Positions 1 through 11,629 of a DNA stretch of 33,484 nucleotides are shown here, in pieces. The notes below the pieces were generated by a model, which was not told where the DNA came from, ran no database searches, and saw nothing but the letters and a program-made list of their open reading frames with translations. The stretch covers positions 127,308 through 160,791 of the forward strand of contig MNCI01001941.1 of the NCBI GenBank assembly GCA_015680685.1, given 5' to 3'. Every line of letters starts with the position of its first letter. Positions within the stretch are counted from its first letter, which is position 1. Position numbers and translations under genes: made by a program. Source of the DNA: Gnetum montanum. Lineage: Eukaryota; Streptophyta; Gnetopsida; Gnetales; Gnetaceae.

Positions 1-58
1 GCCTACCATGGCCTAAAACTAGCAAGTATACCATGGCCTGCCATGGCCTTAAACTAGT
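1..58. repeat. Short ~29-bp repeat, two units
   Basis: Two degenerate copies of a unit built on CCATGGCCT, GCCATGGCCT and TAAACTAG. Related copies lie at 8621-8980 and, as a cluster of about four, at 12751-12866 directly behind the Tat-element pol. The cluster may continue to the left of the window. Its repeated position beside retroelement sequence suggests it belongs to the untranslated region of that family. Confidence 0.6.
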
Positions 59-390
59 AAATGATATTATAACATATATGCATTCTTAGCCTACAACTTT
101 ATAGTCATTTTAAACATAGCCATCTATGACATAGTCAGTTACAATGTTTATAACATTAAGACCTTCAAAATAGTAAAAACATCAATGACATATATAGCCA
201 AAACTAAAACTAAAATTTAAAATTTAAAACATTTAAACATACATAGCCATAGCCACACTATGTGGCACAAATGTCAAAATAATAAATAACTATAAACCAT
301 CTACAACTGTAACATGGGGCCAACATCAGCCATACAACATCCATCAAAAAATAAAAATGAAACAAAAACAAAAAGTATCACAATAGGTAT
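59..390. other. AT-rich spacer
   Basis: A-rich on the plus strand, with many short motifs such as ACATAGCCA and AAACATTTAAAC. I see no reading frame or RNA. It lies just downstream of the final stop of the minus-strand gene, so it may hold its 3' untranslated region; no clear polyadenylation signal could be assigned. Confidence 0.5.
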
Positions 391-3300
391 TTAGTAGCAA
401 TATGGGATATTTAGAAGAAGAGGTGGAAGATCATCATTATCACCATCACTACTAGGGCTACCAACATCATCTAATTCCTGTGACATAGTAACATGAAATC
501 AATCAATAACCAAATAATAAACCAATAACTTAAACAAAACCAAAATGATAAAACTAAAAAAAAAGCCATCAAACCTATGGGGAATCCAGCTTCATGACTT
601 CTGGGGCTAGATTTTGAAGACTAGTCTCCAAATAATGGAGAATGTGGTCTTCTATCATGTTGGCCTAGTCAACATCCCCAAGATTAATGCCTATGAGGAT
701 GTTTTCTAGATCCACCCTAGTCCAATCTGGTGGGTCCCCTAACATCATAGCCATAGAAGTCTCACCTACATCTATAGTAATCTTAGGAGTAGGAGATTTG
801 GCCACTCTGAGAGTGCTTTCAAATAGCTAGTAAGCACTCTTATCCTGAATCCCCTAGATGAACAACTCTATCTTTTGTCATTCAATCATCTCCTCTTTGA
901 GGCACTTAAGGTATGCCTCCCAATCAACCTTGTACTGCCTCTTATGATCATTTTGTGTATTGCCTCACTAAGAACCTAGGCACAGTAATCCTTCAAGTAC
1001 TTGGCTTTTCAAAAGATCAAATCCATTTGCATTCATTACTCCACCATCTCCCTAGCAAAGGCAACCTTGTCATGGATGGTATGCAAGTAGTGAGCCCAAG
1101 TGATCTCTTTGGTCCATAAGTTCTCTAAGATAGCCACTTGGGCTTCTACAAAGGCCTTATGGTCCTCAAGGTCTTTGATCCTCTCAACCTGCCTTTTGGT
1201 CCCCTCCCTCAATAGCACAACTTGCTCCCATAGGGACTTGTTGGACCTTTGAAACTACTATGAAGTTTTTGCACATGAAACTACAAGATTAGTGGTAGTT
1301 TTGTATAACTTCAGGGGGACATTTTGAGTATCAAAAAGAAGCTTCGAAAAGGAATTAAATTCCACGTCACATTTCGGATCCCACATAACTAATGGCACTG
1401 CAAATAAATCATGAGCATAAATATAATCATAAGCACTATATACAATCTAAGATAGCCATAACATGAATACAACTCATAGCAAACTAACTAAGGAAAATAA
1501 AAAATAGTTATTATTGATCTCAAGTGCAACTTGTGCAGCCCATTGATGATGTCTTGGGCCATCTCTTGCATGAACTCCACCTTATCTTAGACCTCTACCC
1601 ATGGTTTCATGCAAAATATAGGGGTAGGGGTCTTTGCTAGTGGCTCAAGAACTATTATAAGCATAACAATCATTGAAAGGTTAGAATGGAAAAACATAAA
1701 ACCATAGAATATAACAAGTAGCATTAACATGCATGTATACTTGGCTTCTTCTCTTCCTCCTCTAAGATGACAATGGGAGATGCACCTAGCAATGGCTTAC
1801 TGAACAAGACGTCAAGGTCATCCAGATCAACATTGGCTTATCCTCCAACCTCATGTTGCTTTAAGAGTGCCTTCTCTACATGCCTTTGTTCCTTTGTAGC
1901 TATGGTTGTGGCACATCTCTATGCATCCTTCACTACTATAGCTTCATGCCTCTATACTTCCTCCTTAGCAACAACTTGGACTATCATATCCTAATGCGTA
2001 TCTACAATCGTAAGAAATAAAATAATTTAACACATGAAAAAACAACATAGCCATAAAACATAGCATAACTAAACACTGAAATATAGTAAGACATACTGGT
2101 AACTACCTAATGTAACCTATTGAGCCTTAACTTGCACTTCTTTGTGGTGGATGGCTCTGACGCTAGTGGTGCTTCCTCTATGATCCATTTCAATTTCACC
2201 CTAACTATCCCATCAGCCTTAGAACATAACTCTCAATCCCTCTTGATGTTTTCTAGAACTGTGAGGGGCTCCTCCCTTGTGCTATCAGGAAAAGCACATA
2301 GCCTACCATCAAAATCCTTGGTGGTAATAGAAAGTGAGTGATCCATCCCCTCTGGTGGTTTTTGGACCTACATGGTAGAATAAATATGCTTTATCCAAGG
2401 CCTAGAGAGCTAGTTAGGATCTTGGGCCACAAAATTTCCATCCCTCCTCACCACCAAAAACTTCGCAAGCCTCTTCAAATAACCTACAAAAAATGCATAA
2501 TGCATGTTGGTTATGATAGAGGTAGCTTTGTAGAGTTTGAGGATCTCCTATTGAAGCCCTACAGCTAAGGAAGTAGCCCAGTTGAATTAAGTACCCTCTG
2601 TTGGAACCTTTTTAAAGGTCCAATCCTACATAATGTTGATTACCTTCTTTTGTGATAACTATTTAGGAAAGGCACAAAATCAAAACAAAGGATAGGATTC
2701 CTTTGCTTTAGGATTCATGAAGCCATCCAAGTCAAGTCCAAAGTGGTCCTTATTAGCACCAAACCACTTCTTAACTTTTTGATGATGGCCACCCTTCTTT
2801 GCTGCTTTGGTGGTAACCTTCACCCCATTAGTGGGAACACCAAACAAGTCATAGAAGGTCTCATCATTGACAGGAACACTGATTGTCACACCTCATACTA
2901 TAGTGCTAAATTAATTGGCTCCTACATAAAGGAGTTAATAACTTTTAGCATCTTTGTGATAGGGATGGAGGGGATAGGTGCCATAAAAATATCAAGCAAG
3001 TTTGCACATTCAATCTTTTCTTGGATGCTTCTAAGCACCTATCCCCTCAACCACCTTTATGTTGGCTTCACATCACTAAATTTCAAGATGAGGGTATCCT
3101 CAGGGCATCCTAAAATAAATAAGGTGACGTCAAAAGAAGTGGAAGGTCCTACAGGGCAACAACAAATGCTTATCGCCAACATAGGCATGTATAGAAAACC
3201 CAAAATGTAGTCATAGAAACATTGTACATAATAAACCATTCTTATTCTCACCTTTCTTCTTCTTGTTTAGTGAAGCTCATGTGGAGGTCCCAGTAGCAAC

Positions 3301-4515
3301 ACCCTTCTTCCTAACATACTTAGAGGCCACCCATCAACTATGTGTTATTTTGACAACTACACACTTCTCTTAAACAAGATTAAACATATCAGTGTACTTA
3401 TCAAACTCTCCTCTTAACTATTCATACACAATAGTTCTGATCTTGGGGACTTTGGTAAATATACTTAAGGTGGTTTGAATCACCACCAAGGTTTGATCAT
3501 TCCTAATCAAGCCTTTTTCATTAATCCTATACCTACAAGATGTGCATAAAATCAACAAGTTAAGAAAGGTGACTAAACCAGTAAAGCCAAAAACATTAGA
3601 AAAATATAATAACCATGCTTACCCCTCCAGTTGATAGAAGGTGCCAGGTGGGTTCTAAAATAGCATGTGAACTCTGTGTGCCACCATTAGGGTATTATCA
3701 ACATTATAGTAACAATACTTTGGTGTGCTCTAGATCTCCAACAAGTAACATGTGTTGACAATGTCTCTAGTATCCACCGACTCTCCTACTGCTCAGGTTT
3801 CAAGATCATCAGTGATGAATGTAACAATCAATCTTGTAAACCTAGGTAGCAAGGTCTCCATTATAACCCCTACCACATCTATAGACAAATGTGACCACAA
3901 CATCGCACTAAATTTCTGTAGGATGTAGGCAAGGAATTCCCTTGCCCCTGGTTAGAACCATAGTTAGCCTCATTCTAGAACCAAGTCTGGGAGGGTGGTG
4001 CTAGCCTTGGGTTGGTTAATATAGCATAATATTTGTACTAACTCAACCACTATGAGGATAGATTTTAGTAGGGCCTTGCATGAAAAATCAAAACACCACT
4101 AGGATCATGTTTCTACCCTTAGAATTTCTTAAACAAATTCTACCAAACATCCTAGTTGGGGGTAAAATTAGCCCTTGTAAAACACTCTAAGATATTGGTT
4201 AAAATTCATTTAAAAATTCATCAAATCATTACAACCCTTATAGGCATTATACCTCATAGCCAAAACTTCATGACTAAACGTATGCCTTAGTTTAGAACAA
4301 CATTAACATGAAAACACCCTTAAAACCTAGAAAATGGCCATATGAGAACACTTACTAAAAATATTAAAATCTTGTAATAACATTGAAATTAAATTTAGTA
4401 CATTGTCAACATCCTTAGACATCCCCAAGACCATGAGACATTGACAAGAAAATTCTCTTAGTATGTCAACACTGCGCATCTCCAAGGGGTAAAATTGATA
4501 CAGCCACAATAAAGC
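391..4515 (-). pseudogene. Decayed multi-exon gene of unknown function (at least 7 exons)
   Basis: Reading the minus strand gives seven exons: A ~4515-3623, B 3532-3252, C 3148-2097, D 2001-1741, E 1651-~1519, F 1397-575, G 477-391 (ending in TAA). Introns begin GTAAGC, GTGAGA, GTATGT, GTATAC and GTTTGA and end in TAG or CAG; only the E donor is lost. Phases match at every testable junction (2, 1, 1, 1 and 0). Exon lengths fit too, if C and F each carry the single small frameshift seen near 2895 and 980. In-frame stops sit where Gln or Trp would be expected, so it is a pseudogene. The product would be about 1,170 residues. Exons D-F are charged and probably coiled coil (for example RQVERIKDLEDHKAFVEAQ); exon G is acidic (SPSSDGDNDD). 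I recognise no family. It could be a host gene or an antisense extra gene of a Tat-type retroelement. The 5' end is unresolved. Confidence 0.72.
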
Positions 4516-5850
4516 CTAATTTAAATAGCCTTAATGAAAAATTCATTAAAAATTCATTTTAACCTTTATTTTAGTGATTTCACCACTGAAGGAATCCTAA
4601 AATCATATATTTTATAACCATAACTAGAAAAGCTCAAAATCCATAACCATTGTTGCATAAAACGTGATCAAATCCACATGACCATGGTCATCACCAAAAA
4701 ATCCTTTTACGTAGGGTTGGTAAAAAAATTTCACAAAAACTTATTTTGACTCTAAACAAAGTGATTCCACCACTATTTTAAAGCTTACATTAATCCCTAT
4801 GCATCCTTTATATTTTTTTTTGAAAAAATTCATAAACTTCTATGAAAATCTAAAAATGGCACAAACATCAACCACACAATGTAACCAAAATGGCCAAATC
4901 TCCCTCATTACAACTCCAAATTGGACAATGTCATAGCCAATGAAAAGCTTAAATCTAGCTCTAAAAATCAAAATCATAAATTTTAATACTACCTAACCAA
5001 TTTCTTAATAAAAAATTCAAAATCATGCTTGCTTTTTGCCAAAACTAGTTAAAACTTGTATAAAACACCAAAATAATTTTAAAATCTAATTAAAAAAGGT
5101 AAAAATAGTCAAATGACCTTAGATCCACATGAAAAAAATTCAAATAGTGGATGGGATTTCATTAAAATTTAATTTTAGCAAGCAAAATGGCTTGGATCTA
5201 GAAAAACAGCCCTATCCCCAACTAAAGAAAACATAAAAAATAGCTAAGAAACAAATAAAATGCCTAACAGTAGCCTACCTTAGGATTACAACATGTGAAC
5301 TTGGCATCACAATAGGCCTAGGTAGATGGAAGATGCCCTAGGTTGCTACATCCACTTCCTTGAGGGCTAGGTTCTTGCTACTAGTGCCTTTCTTCTTTAT
5401 CCTTTCTTATCAATGCAAAGAAAACTTTGAAAACTAAAGAGTTTGAGCTTCAAAACTACCTTGGGGGGAGATCTAGATCAACCAAGCTAAAAGTGAGAAG
5501 TGTTGAAATAAGAAAATCTCTGCTAGAGCTCTAAGGAGTATGTTGTAGTAGAAAATGATAGTTTATGATGGATTTTTTGTAGAATAGAACATAAAATGTA
5601 GATCCAAAACCTAAATGCCTTCTTCCATACCCCGTTACCAATTTCATGCACTAAAACTCATGGTGCACTAAAGTGTGAATGAAGGAAAGTCTTGTCAACA
5701 TTGGAAGTCATGGGAGATAGCACTAAGTTCAAATTTTTGAATTTCTTATGGTGGGCCCCACCATACACCTTCCATGCATAGTGTCCAAAGCTTGAAAACC
5801 TCACCAATGTTAGGGTTTTGACCCCTTGGAATGCCAGCATGGTATGTCCT
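4516..5850. other. AT-rich non-coding stretch upstream of the minus-strand gene
   Basis: It has long A/T runs, stops in all frames and phrases such as AAAATTCATTAAAAATTCATTTT. It probably holds the promoter and any 5' untranslated exon or intron of the gene at 391-4515, but I could not place a convincing TATA box or upstream exon. From about 5300 the sequence becomes more mixed and grades into the ~190-bp array. Confidence 0.45.
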
Positions 5851-8534
5851 TATCCACCCATGCCTCCATGTTGGCCAACATGAATCTAGCATGGATTCCA
5901 TCCCCTTGGCTCCCTAACCTTGCCTATTACCATTTTTGGCAACTACCATCAGCGTACATGAACCCTAGATCTTAGCAAGGGGTAAGATCTTGGAAAATCT
6001 TGTCACTTTAGGCATCTACACTAGGACAACACTACCCAACATGGCTCCAATGTTTCCTAAGAGGGGTCACATCCATACTCATTCTTTGGTACTCACCAAG
6101 CTTTGATCTAACCCTAGGGTAAGCCAAATAGAACCTTAAACCACTCTAGTAACCCTTAGAAGCTTTGGAACCTTGGTAAAGCAAGTCAAAAGTGATCAAA
6201 GCTTTCAAATCTAGTTCATCTACACCGAGGAGGCTACATCCATGCTACCTAGCATGGATCCAATGTGGATGAGTGGGAAGATCTTAAATTGCCAAAAATC
6301 AACCATCCAATTATTATATTTTGATTCTAACACTCCTTGTTAGCTTTTGGTAACATAGATTGGCCAAAAATAACTCATTTTTTGCATTCTAAGGAACTTC
6401 CCCACATTGGTGAACCTCCCATCATGCTTTCCAATGTGGATCCAACATGGGTGCTCTAGGAGTATTCCATAAATCACTTTCCATAGCCTTAAAAAACCAT
6501 GAAATGTACTTACATAGCCTAGATACCCTTCCATGATCTCCAGTAGTCAACAGTTGCCAAGATTTGTGCCAATTTTTACATATGAAACCTTGTCCATGCT
6601 AGTGAAACTTCCATCCACACTACCCAACGTGGATCCAACATGGGTGCCCTAGGGGTATGCTAAAAAATCTATTTTGTAGCCAAAAATAACCGTAAAACCT
6701 ACCCTAATGACATTACAACCCTATCATAGCCTTTCAAAGCCTTTAGATGGCACAAAATTGATCAAAAATGCTAAAAAGCTCTTATTCCACTCTCATCCAT
6801 GCTAGGGTCACACTACCCAGCATGGATAATGGGGGGATGATTGCATGAACCACCAAGGAACCTTCAATATTTTGACACCAAATCTTGACCCTCACCCCCA
6901 CATAACCCCAACAGCGTCAAAACCTTGTCAAATCCTGCTGAAAGTGGTCAAACACTTGAAACCAAGTAGAGCCATGCTAGAGGAGACCTCATCCACACTA
7001 CCTAGTGTGGATCCAGTGTGGATGAGAGGTGTAAAGTGAAAACATTTACATTGAAATTGACTTGTGTTGACAACCTAAGCTTCTCAAAGACTCTGTTAGC
7101 CAAAACTTATTAAAACTGATCCCATTTCATGATTTTCCTCACCTTCACATGAAGCACCCCTCTCATCCACACTAGCTAGCATGGATCCAATGTGGATGCT
7201 TTAAGGAAAATTCATAGGAGATCACAGATGCATAAAAATGACTATGACTTATGTCATCTTCAACCCAAAACCCTATTAGCACCTCCCAAAGCCTTCAAAC
7301 TTTAAAAACTTGAATAAAAACTACAAAAGTTTAACTTCCTTAGATCCTCCACATTGGCCAACATCGAACCAATGTGGATCCAAGGGGATAACTTCCAAAA
7401 CCACTTAGAAGCCCTCAAAACTACTAAATTTTGACCTCAAAATCTAGCACTTGACATTGGCAACCCTAGGAGTTAACATGCATGGTCCATTTGCTAACAA
7501 ACTAGCCTATATTTGATTTTTTTTTACCTAACCACACTAGGGAAGGCTTGATCCATGCTAGGTAGTATGGATCCTACATGGATGAGCTACCTTTGCACTT
7601 TTGGCAGCAAACCAACATCCCTAAAGACCAAAAACCTACACTACCAATGCCTATAACCTCATAGCCTTGAGATTGCACTAGTTTGACCTCATTTTGGCCT
7701 TAAAATAAAAAAAGCCCTTCCATCCATGCTAGATCTATGCTGCCCATCATGGATGAGGGAGGCCACCATGCATGACTCTAAACAACCTTAAAACCTAGCT
7801 AGAATTGACCAAAAACTAGAGAAATGACTGTTTCCAACCCTAAAATCCTAAAAACTTGGTCAATTTGCTTTTGAAATCATCCTAGGACCAAAAAGTAAGA
7901 GCACCCCCATTCATCCATGCTGGATCCATGCTAGCCAATGTGAATACTACCTCCAACTTGATTTAATGCTCAAAACCCTTCTAAAGTAACCTCAAAACTT
8001 AGTTTGAAAGTGCACAACTACAGAAATTTAGTTTTGACTACAAATCTAACCCTATTTGATACTGTTATAGCCTAGATCTAGATCATCCATGCTAAGACTC
8101 CTCCCATCCACACTAGCTAGTATGGATATAGGGGGTATAACTTTAAAACCTACTTTTTGACCATTATCATCCTCCAAAATGATCAATCTTGATAGATCTG
8201 GCCCTATGCTACCTTGGGAAGGCCTTGGAATCCCAATTTTGACCCTCTGGATGCCATGTAATCCATGCTCATTGGTATCCACATTGGTTCCATGCTACCT
8301 AGCATGGATCCAACATGGATGGTAGATCTAGGCTTCAATTGGGGCTTGCAAGGGTTGAAATTAATGCCAAAACTGGTCTATTTCCTTCCCTAGTCCATTA
8401 CATAGACATACAAGTTACCAAGAGTTAAAAACTACTCAAAACGAGCCTAGGAATGACCTAGATGTCCCATCCATGCTGAGGGTCACCCCATCCACACTAG
8501 CCAATGTAGATCCAATGTGGATCCAGTGTGGATA
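5851..8534. repeat. Degenerate tandem array, ~15 units of ~190 bp with inverted-repeat core
   Basis: A core resembling CATCCATGCTA-ccTAGCATGGATCC-AA-ATGGATG recurs near 5851, 6026, 6233, 6420, 6609, 6792, 6990, 7164, 7344, 7551, 7721, 7912, 8092, 8290 and 8490. Spacing is 170-207 bp, about 187 on average. TCCATGCTA and TAGCATGGA pair with each other, GGATCC is a palindrome, and CATCCA pairs with TGGATG. Sequence between cores is diverged but repeats phrases such as CTCAAAAC and TTGACC. No protein is encoded. Tandem repeats of this kind are known in the variable untranslated regions of plant Tat/Ogre-type retrotransposons and can seed satellites; that origin is inferred here. Confidence 0.8.
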
Positions 8535-9299
8535 CCCAAAAAACCTTGCTTTTTCAACTCAAACAGCCTCAAAATAGCCCTTATTAATGCCTGAGCTCAT
8601 CTAACACCTTGGTAGCCTTAAACCATGCCCTGCTAAGGCCTAAAACTAGAAAAATCTAACCCTATTTGACTAGTACTAGCCAATTTTTTACCACATGCAT
8701 CCCATTTTCATTGATTTAACCTTATGTCATAATGTTTTGACTTGTTTTTGGACTTATTTTGTACTATTGACCCTCTTAGCCATCATTGGCTCCAACATCG
8801 CTTTATGTTTCCTTAGATTCATTTTATCTTCTTCATTATGACCTTTGTAAAATCTTGTTTAATTTTTTATTAGTACTAAACGGTGGAGTTTGACCTTCCT
8901 AGACCACCATTTAACATCGTGTAACCATGGCTCACTAAAGTCCAAAACTAGCATCATGGCTTGCCAAAGTCTAAAAGTGGCAGGATTATGTTCTTTGTTA
9001 ATCATTTATGGCCTTATTTCTCATTCTTCACCTTATTATATCTTGTTAGACCTTTATTTGGCCTTTGTTTAGCCCTTGCTCCATTCTTTTTTTGTCTATT
9101 TCTACCTCCTTATGACCTTGGATGATCTTTTTTACATTGTATTCAGCAATAAAATAGTGTGTTTTTGCATGATTTCATAGCATTTTGACATTATTTATGC
9201 ATTTTTACCTAGGTGCCACTTAATATGCTTTTAGTTGACATGCAAGATTAAGGTATGAGTACCTAGAAGCATATCAATTTCCCTTGGTGCCTACATGGA
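8535..9299. other. Spacer between the tandem array and the truncated pol
   Basis: T-rich, with no reading frame that I recognise. It contains three degenerate ~29-bp repeat units (8621-8649 and 8923-8980). No LTR, primer-binding site, gag or protease is present, so the pol that follows has lost its 5' half. Confidence 0.5.
8621..8980. repeat. Dispersed ~29-bp repeat units
   Basis: AACCATGCCC-TGCTAAGGCC-TAAAACTAG at 8621-8649, and two linked copies at 8923-8980 (AACCATGG, CCAAAACTAG, ATCATGGC, GCCAAAGTC). They are similar to the units at 1-58 and 12751-12866. Confidence 0.55.
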
Positions 9300-9539
9300 C
9301 TCCATGGTGATGTTGAGTGATGTGTGGACCTTGATTGCCTAGATCTTGAGCTTGAGAGTCTTGTCAACCACATAGCCTCTATTAAGAAACCTCTAGAGTG
9401 GCTTGAACACCTAGTTAAGATTCTTGACCTAGATGCTAACGATATTACTAAAGACTCTCTAGTTGAGGGTTCTTTCACAAGACATAGTGGTAAGGAGAAA
9501 ATGCTAAAACTAAGCTCCTCAATAGAACCTCAATAGGCT

Positions 9540-10430
9540 CAAGGCATCACCAAGGTCCTACAAGATAACATTAAGGCCTTTGCCTCATCATACGAAGATA
9601 TGCTAGGCCTAAATCCACATCTAGTACAACATAACATCATACTTGATCCTAGCATTAGACTAGTTAAGCAAAAATTTTGCAAGATGAGACTTGATTTGGC
9701 CCTAGCACTCCATGATGAAATCACATAGCTATACCAAGCTAGTTTCATTAGAGCTATTAATTACACAAAATGGGTATCCAACATAGTGGTAGGTCTAAAT
9801 AAGGCAACCATCAAGAATGACTTTCCTTTGCCTAGTATTGATCAACTTATTGATACCACAACCAAGCATGCCTTATTATCCTGTATGGATAGGTTCTCAA
9901 TATATAACTAAATTAGGATCAATTTAGAACATCAATTTAGCATGACCTTCATGATCCCTTGGGGGACCTTTCTCTATATCATGATTCCCTTTGGCCTTAA
10001 GCACGTAGGAGCAACCTACCAAAGAGCTATGACATATATCTTTAATGATTACATGCTAGGTTTTCTCAAAAATTACATAGATGATATATTCATTAAGTCC
10101 AAAGTGGTCAACAACCATGCTAATGCTCTAGATCTTGTGCTTAAACAATGCCTCAAATATTAGCTTAGGCTTAATTCAAAAAAGTGTATCTTTAGTGTCA
10201 AAACTAGTAAGATGCTTGGCTTTGTACTATCTAAAGCAGGAATACGTATCAATCCTAATAAGGTTAAGGCCATATCAAACTTGGCAATGGCTACTAATCT
10301 TAAGGAGCTTCAGGGACTACAAAGCATATTACAATTTATTCATAGGTTCATCACTAGGCTTATGGATAAGTCACAACCTATGCAACACTTGCTTACCAAA
10401 GGAGTTCCCTATGAGTGGACAACTCAATGC
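9540..10430 (+). pseudogene. Reverse transcriptase domain (internal deletion)
   Basis: RT-family motifs are plain: WVSNIV, NDFPLPSID, IPWGTF, PFGLKHVGATYQRAM, the active-site box YIDD (10074-10085, both aspartates kept), MLGFVLSKAGI and LQFIHRFI. Between WVSNIV and LNKAT (about 9775-9805) the block of about 15 residues that normally holds the VPKK...R-CVDYR motif is missing. Together with stops near 9535, 9727, 9909 and 10160, this rules out activity. Confidence 0.88.
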
Positions 10431-10479
10431 TAAGAGGCCTTTGAAAATCTTAACTAAGAGTTGACAAAACTACCAATAG

Positions 10480-11340
10480 TCTATCCTCCACATGAGGTTA
10501 AACCATTTTACATCTACCTTGCTATCTCCAACACATTCATTACCTCTCTACTCTATCAAAAATGTCATGATGGAGTAGAGATCTAGTATATTACCTTAGT
10601 CATGCATTAGTTGCCCATGAGACACAATACATTGAAGTGAAGAAGTATTATCTAGCACTAGTCTTCTTGTTTAAGAAATTGAGACACTACCTCTTTAGAA
10701 GCCAGGTTAACATCATTTGCAAAGACAACATGCTCAGAGTCATAATGATCAACATCTATGAGAGCAACCATATAGCCTAATGGAAAGCCATAACAGCAGA
10801 GTTTGACCTTCATTACATCTCTTAATCCTCAATGAAAGTTCAAGCCATAGCCATACAACTCACTTTTCACCTATTGATGACCAAGCAACCATAGATCCTA
10901 AGTTCCCTGATGAACATATCAACACCGTTAGCCAAGTGCCCAAGGGTTACAAGGTAGTCATACACTTTGATAGAGCTTCAACCACCCATGGGGCTAGTGC
11001 CGCTACCATCATAACATTTCCATTTAGAGAAATCTAATCATTTTCCTATCATTTTGAATTTCCATGTATCAACAACATAGTGAAGTATGAGGGTTTGATC
11101 AAAGGAATGGTGATATCTTGTGACCTAGGAATCAAGCATTTAATAATCAAGGATAATTCACAACTTGTGGTCAACCAAGTAACTAAGGTTTATGCATGTA
11201 AGGCCAAATATTTACAACCTTATTGTGACTTAGGGAAGTAATTGTTACAATAATTTACATAAGTTAACATCCAACATATACTTCAAAACAAAAATGCTAT
11301 AGTTGAAGCCATTGTAATGCTAGCCCTTAGTGTAACATTA
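10480..11340 (+). pseudogene. RNase H followed by archaeal-type RNase H (aRH)
   Basis: The first RNase H is badly damaged but readable as LRHYLFRSQVNII and AEFDLHYIS (10680-10830), matching the KLRHYL...EFDI-Y pattern of gypsy RNase H. The second domain begins after VPKGYKV and shows HFDRAS (10963), NNIVKYEGLIKG and IKDNSQLVVNQV. These are the positions of the D, E and D active-site residues of the extra RNase H found in Tat elements. One TAA interrupts it at about 11035. Confidence 0.8.
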
Positions 11341-11629
11341 GATGTGTTTAGTAAGTTATCCACCTTGATTGTGGAGTATGCTATTTCCATCATGTAGAGC
11401 ACTACGGATACCTTTGTGGTCATAGTCCATATTGCTCCTACAAGGGAGTGGTATGACGATATCAAGTTTTACCTCATGCATGGTGAACCTTCACAAGGCC
11501 TAACTACTACTCAAAAGGACATCATACATAAATTATTGAAATAATATGTCATTTTATGCAATAACAGATTATGTTGACAATCCTATGATGACATTTTGTT
11601 AGTATGATTGGGTAAAATTGAAGCCCGAA

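Noticed and set aside
2743-3210. 155-residue plus-strand open frame
   Set aside because: It lies opposite exon C of the minus-strand gene, which has matched splice sites and coherent content; the plus frame shows no domain and is an antisense shadow.
5851-8534. CRISPR-like array (repeats at regular distance)
   Set aside because: The spacers are themselves diverged copies of one ~190-bp unit, repeat cores vary, and the host is clearly a plant.
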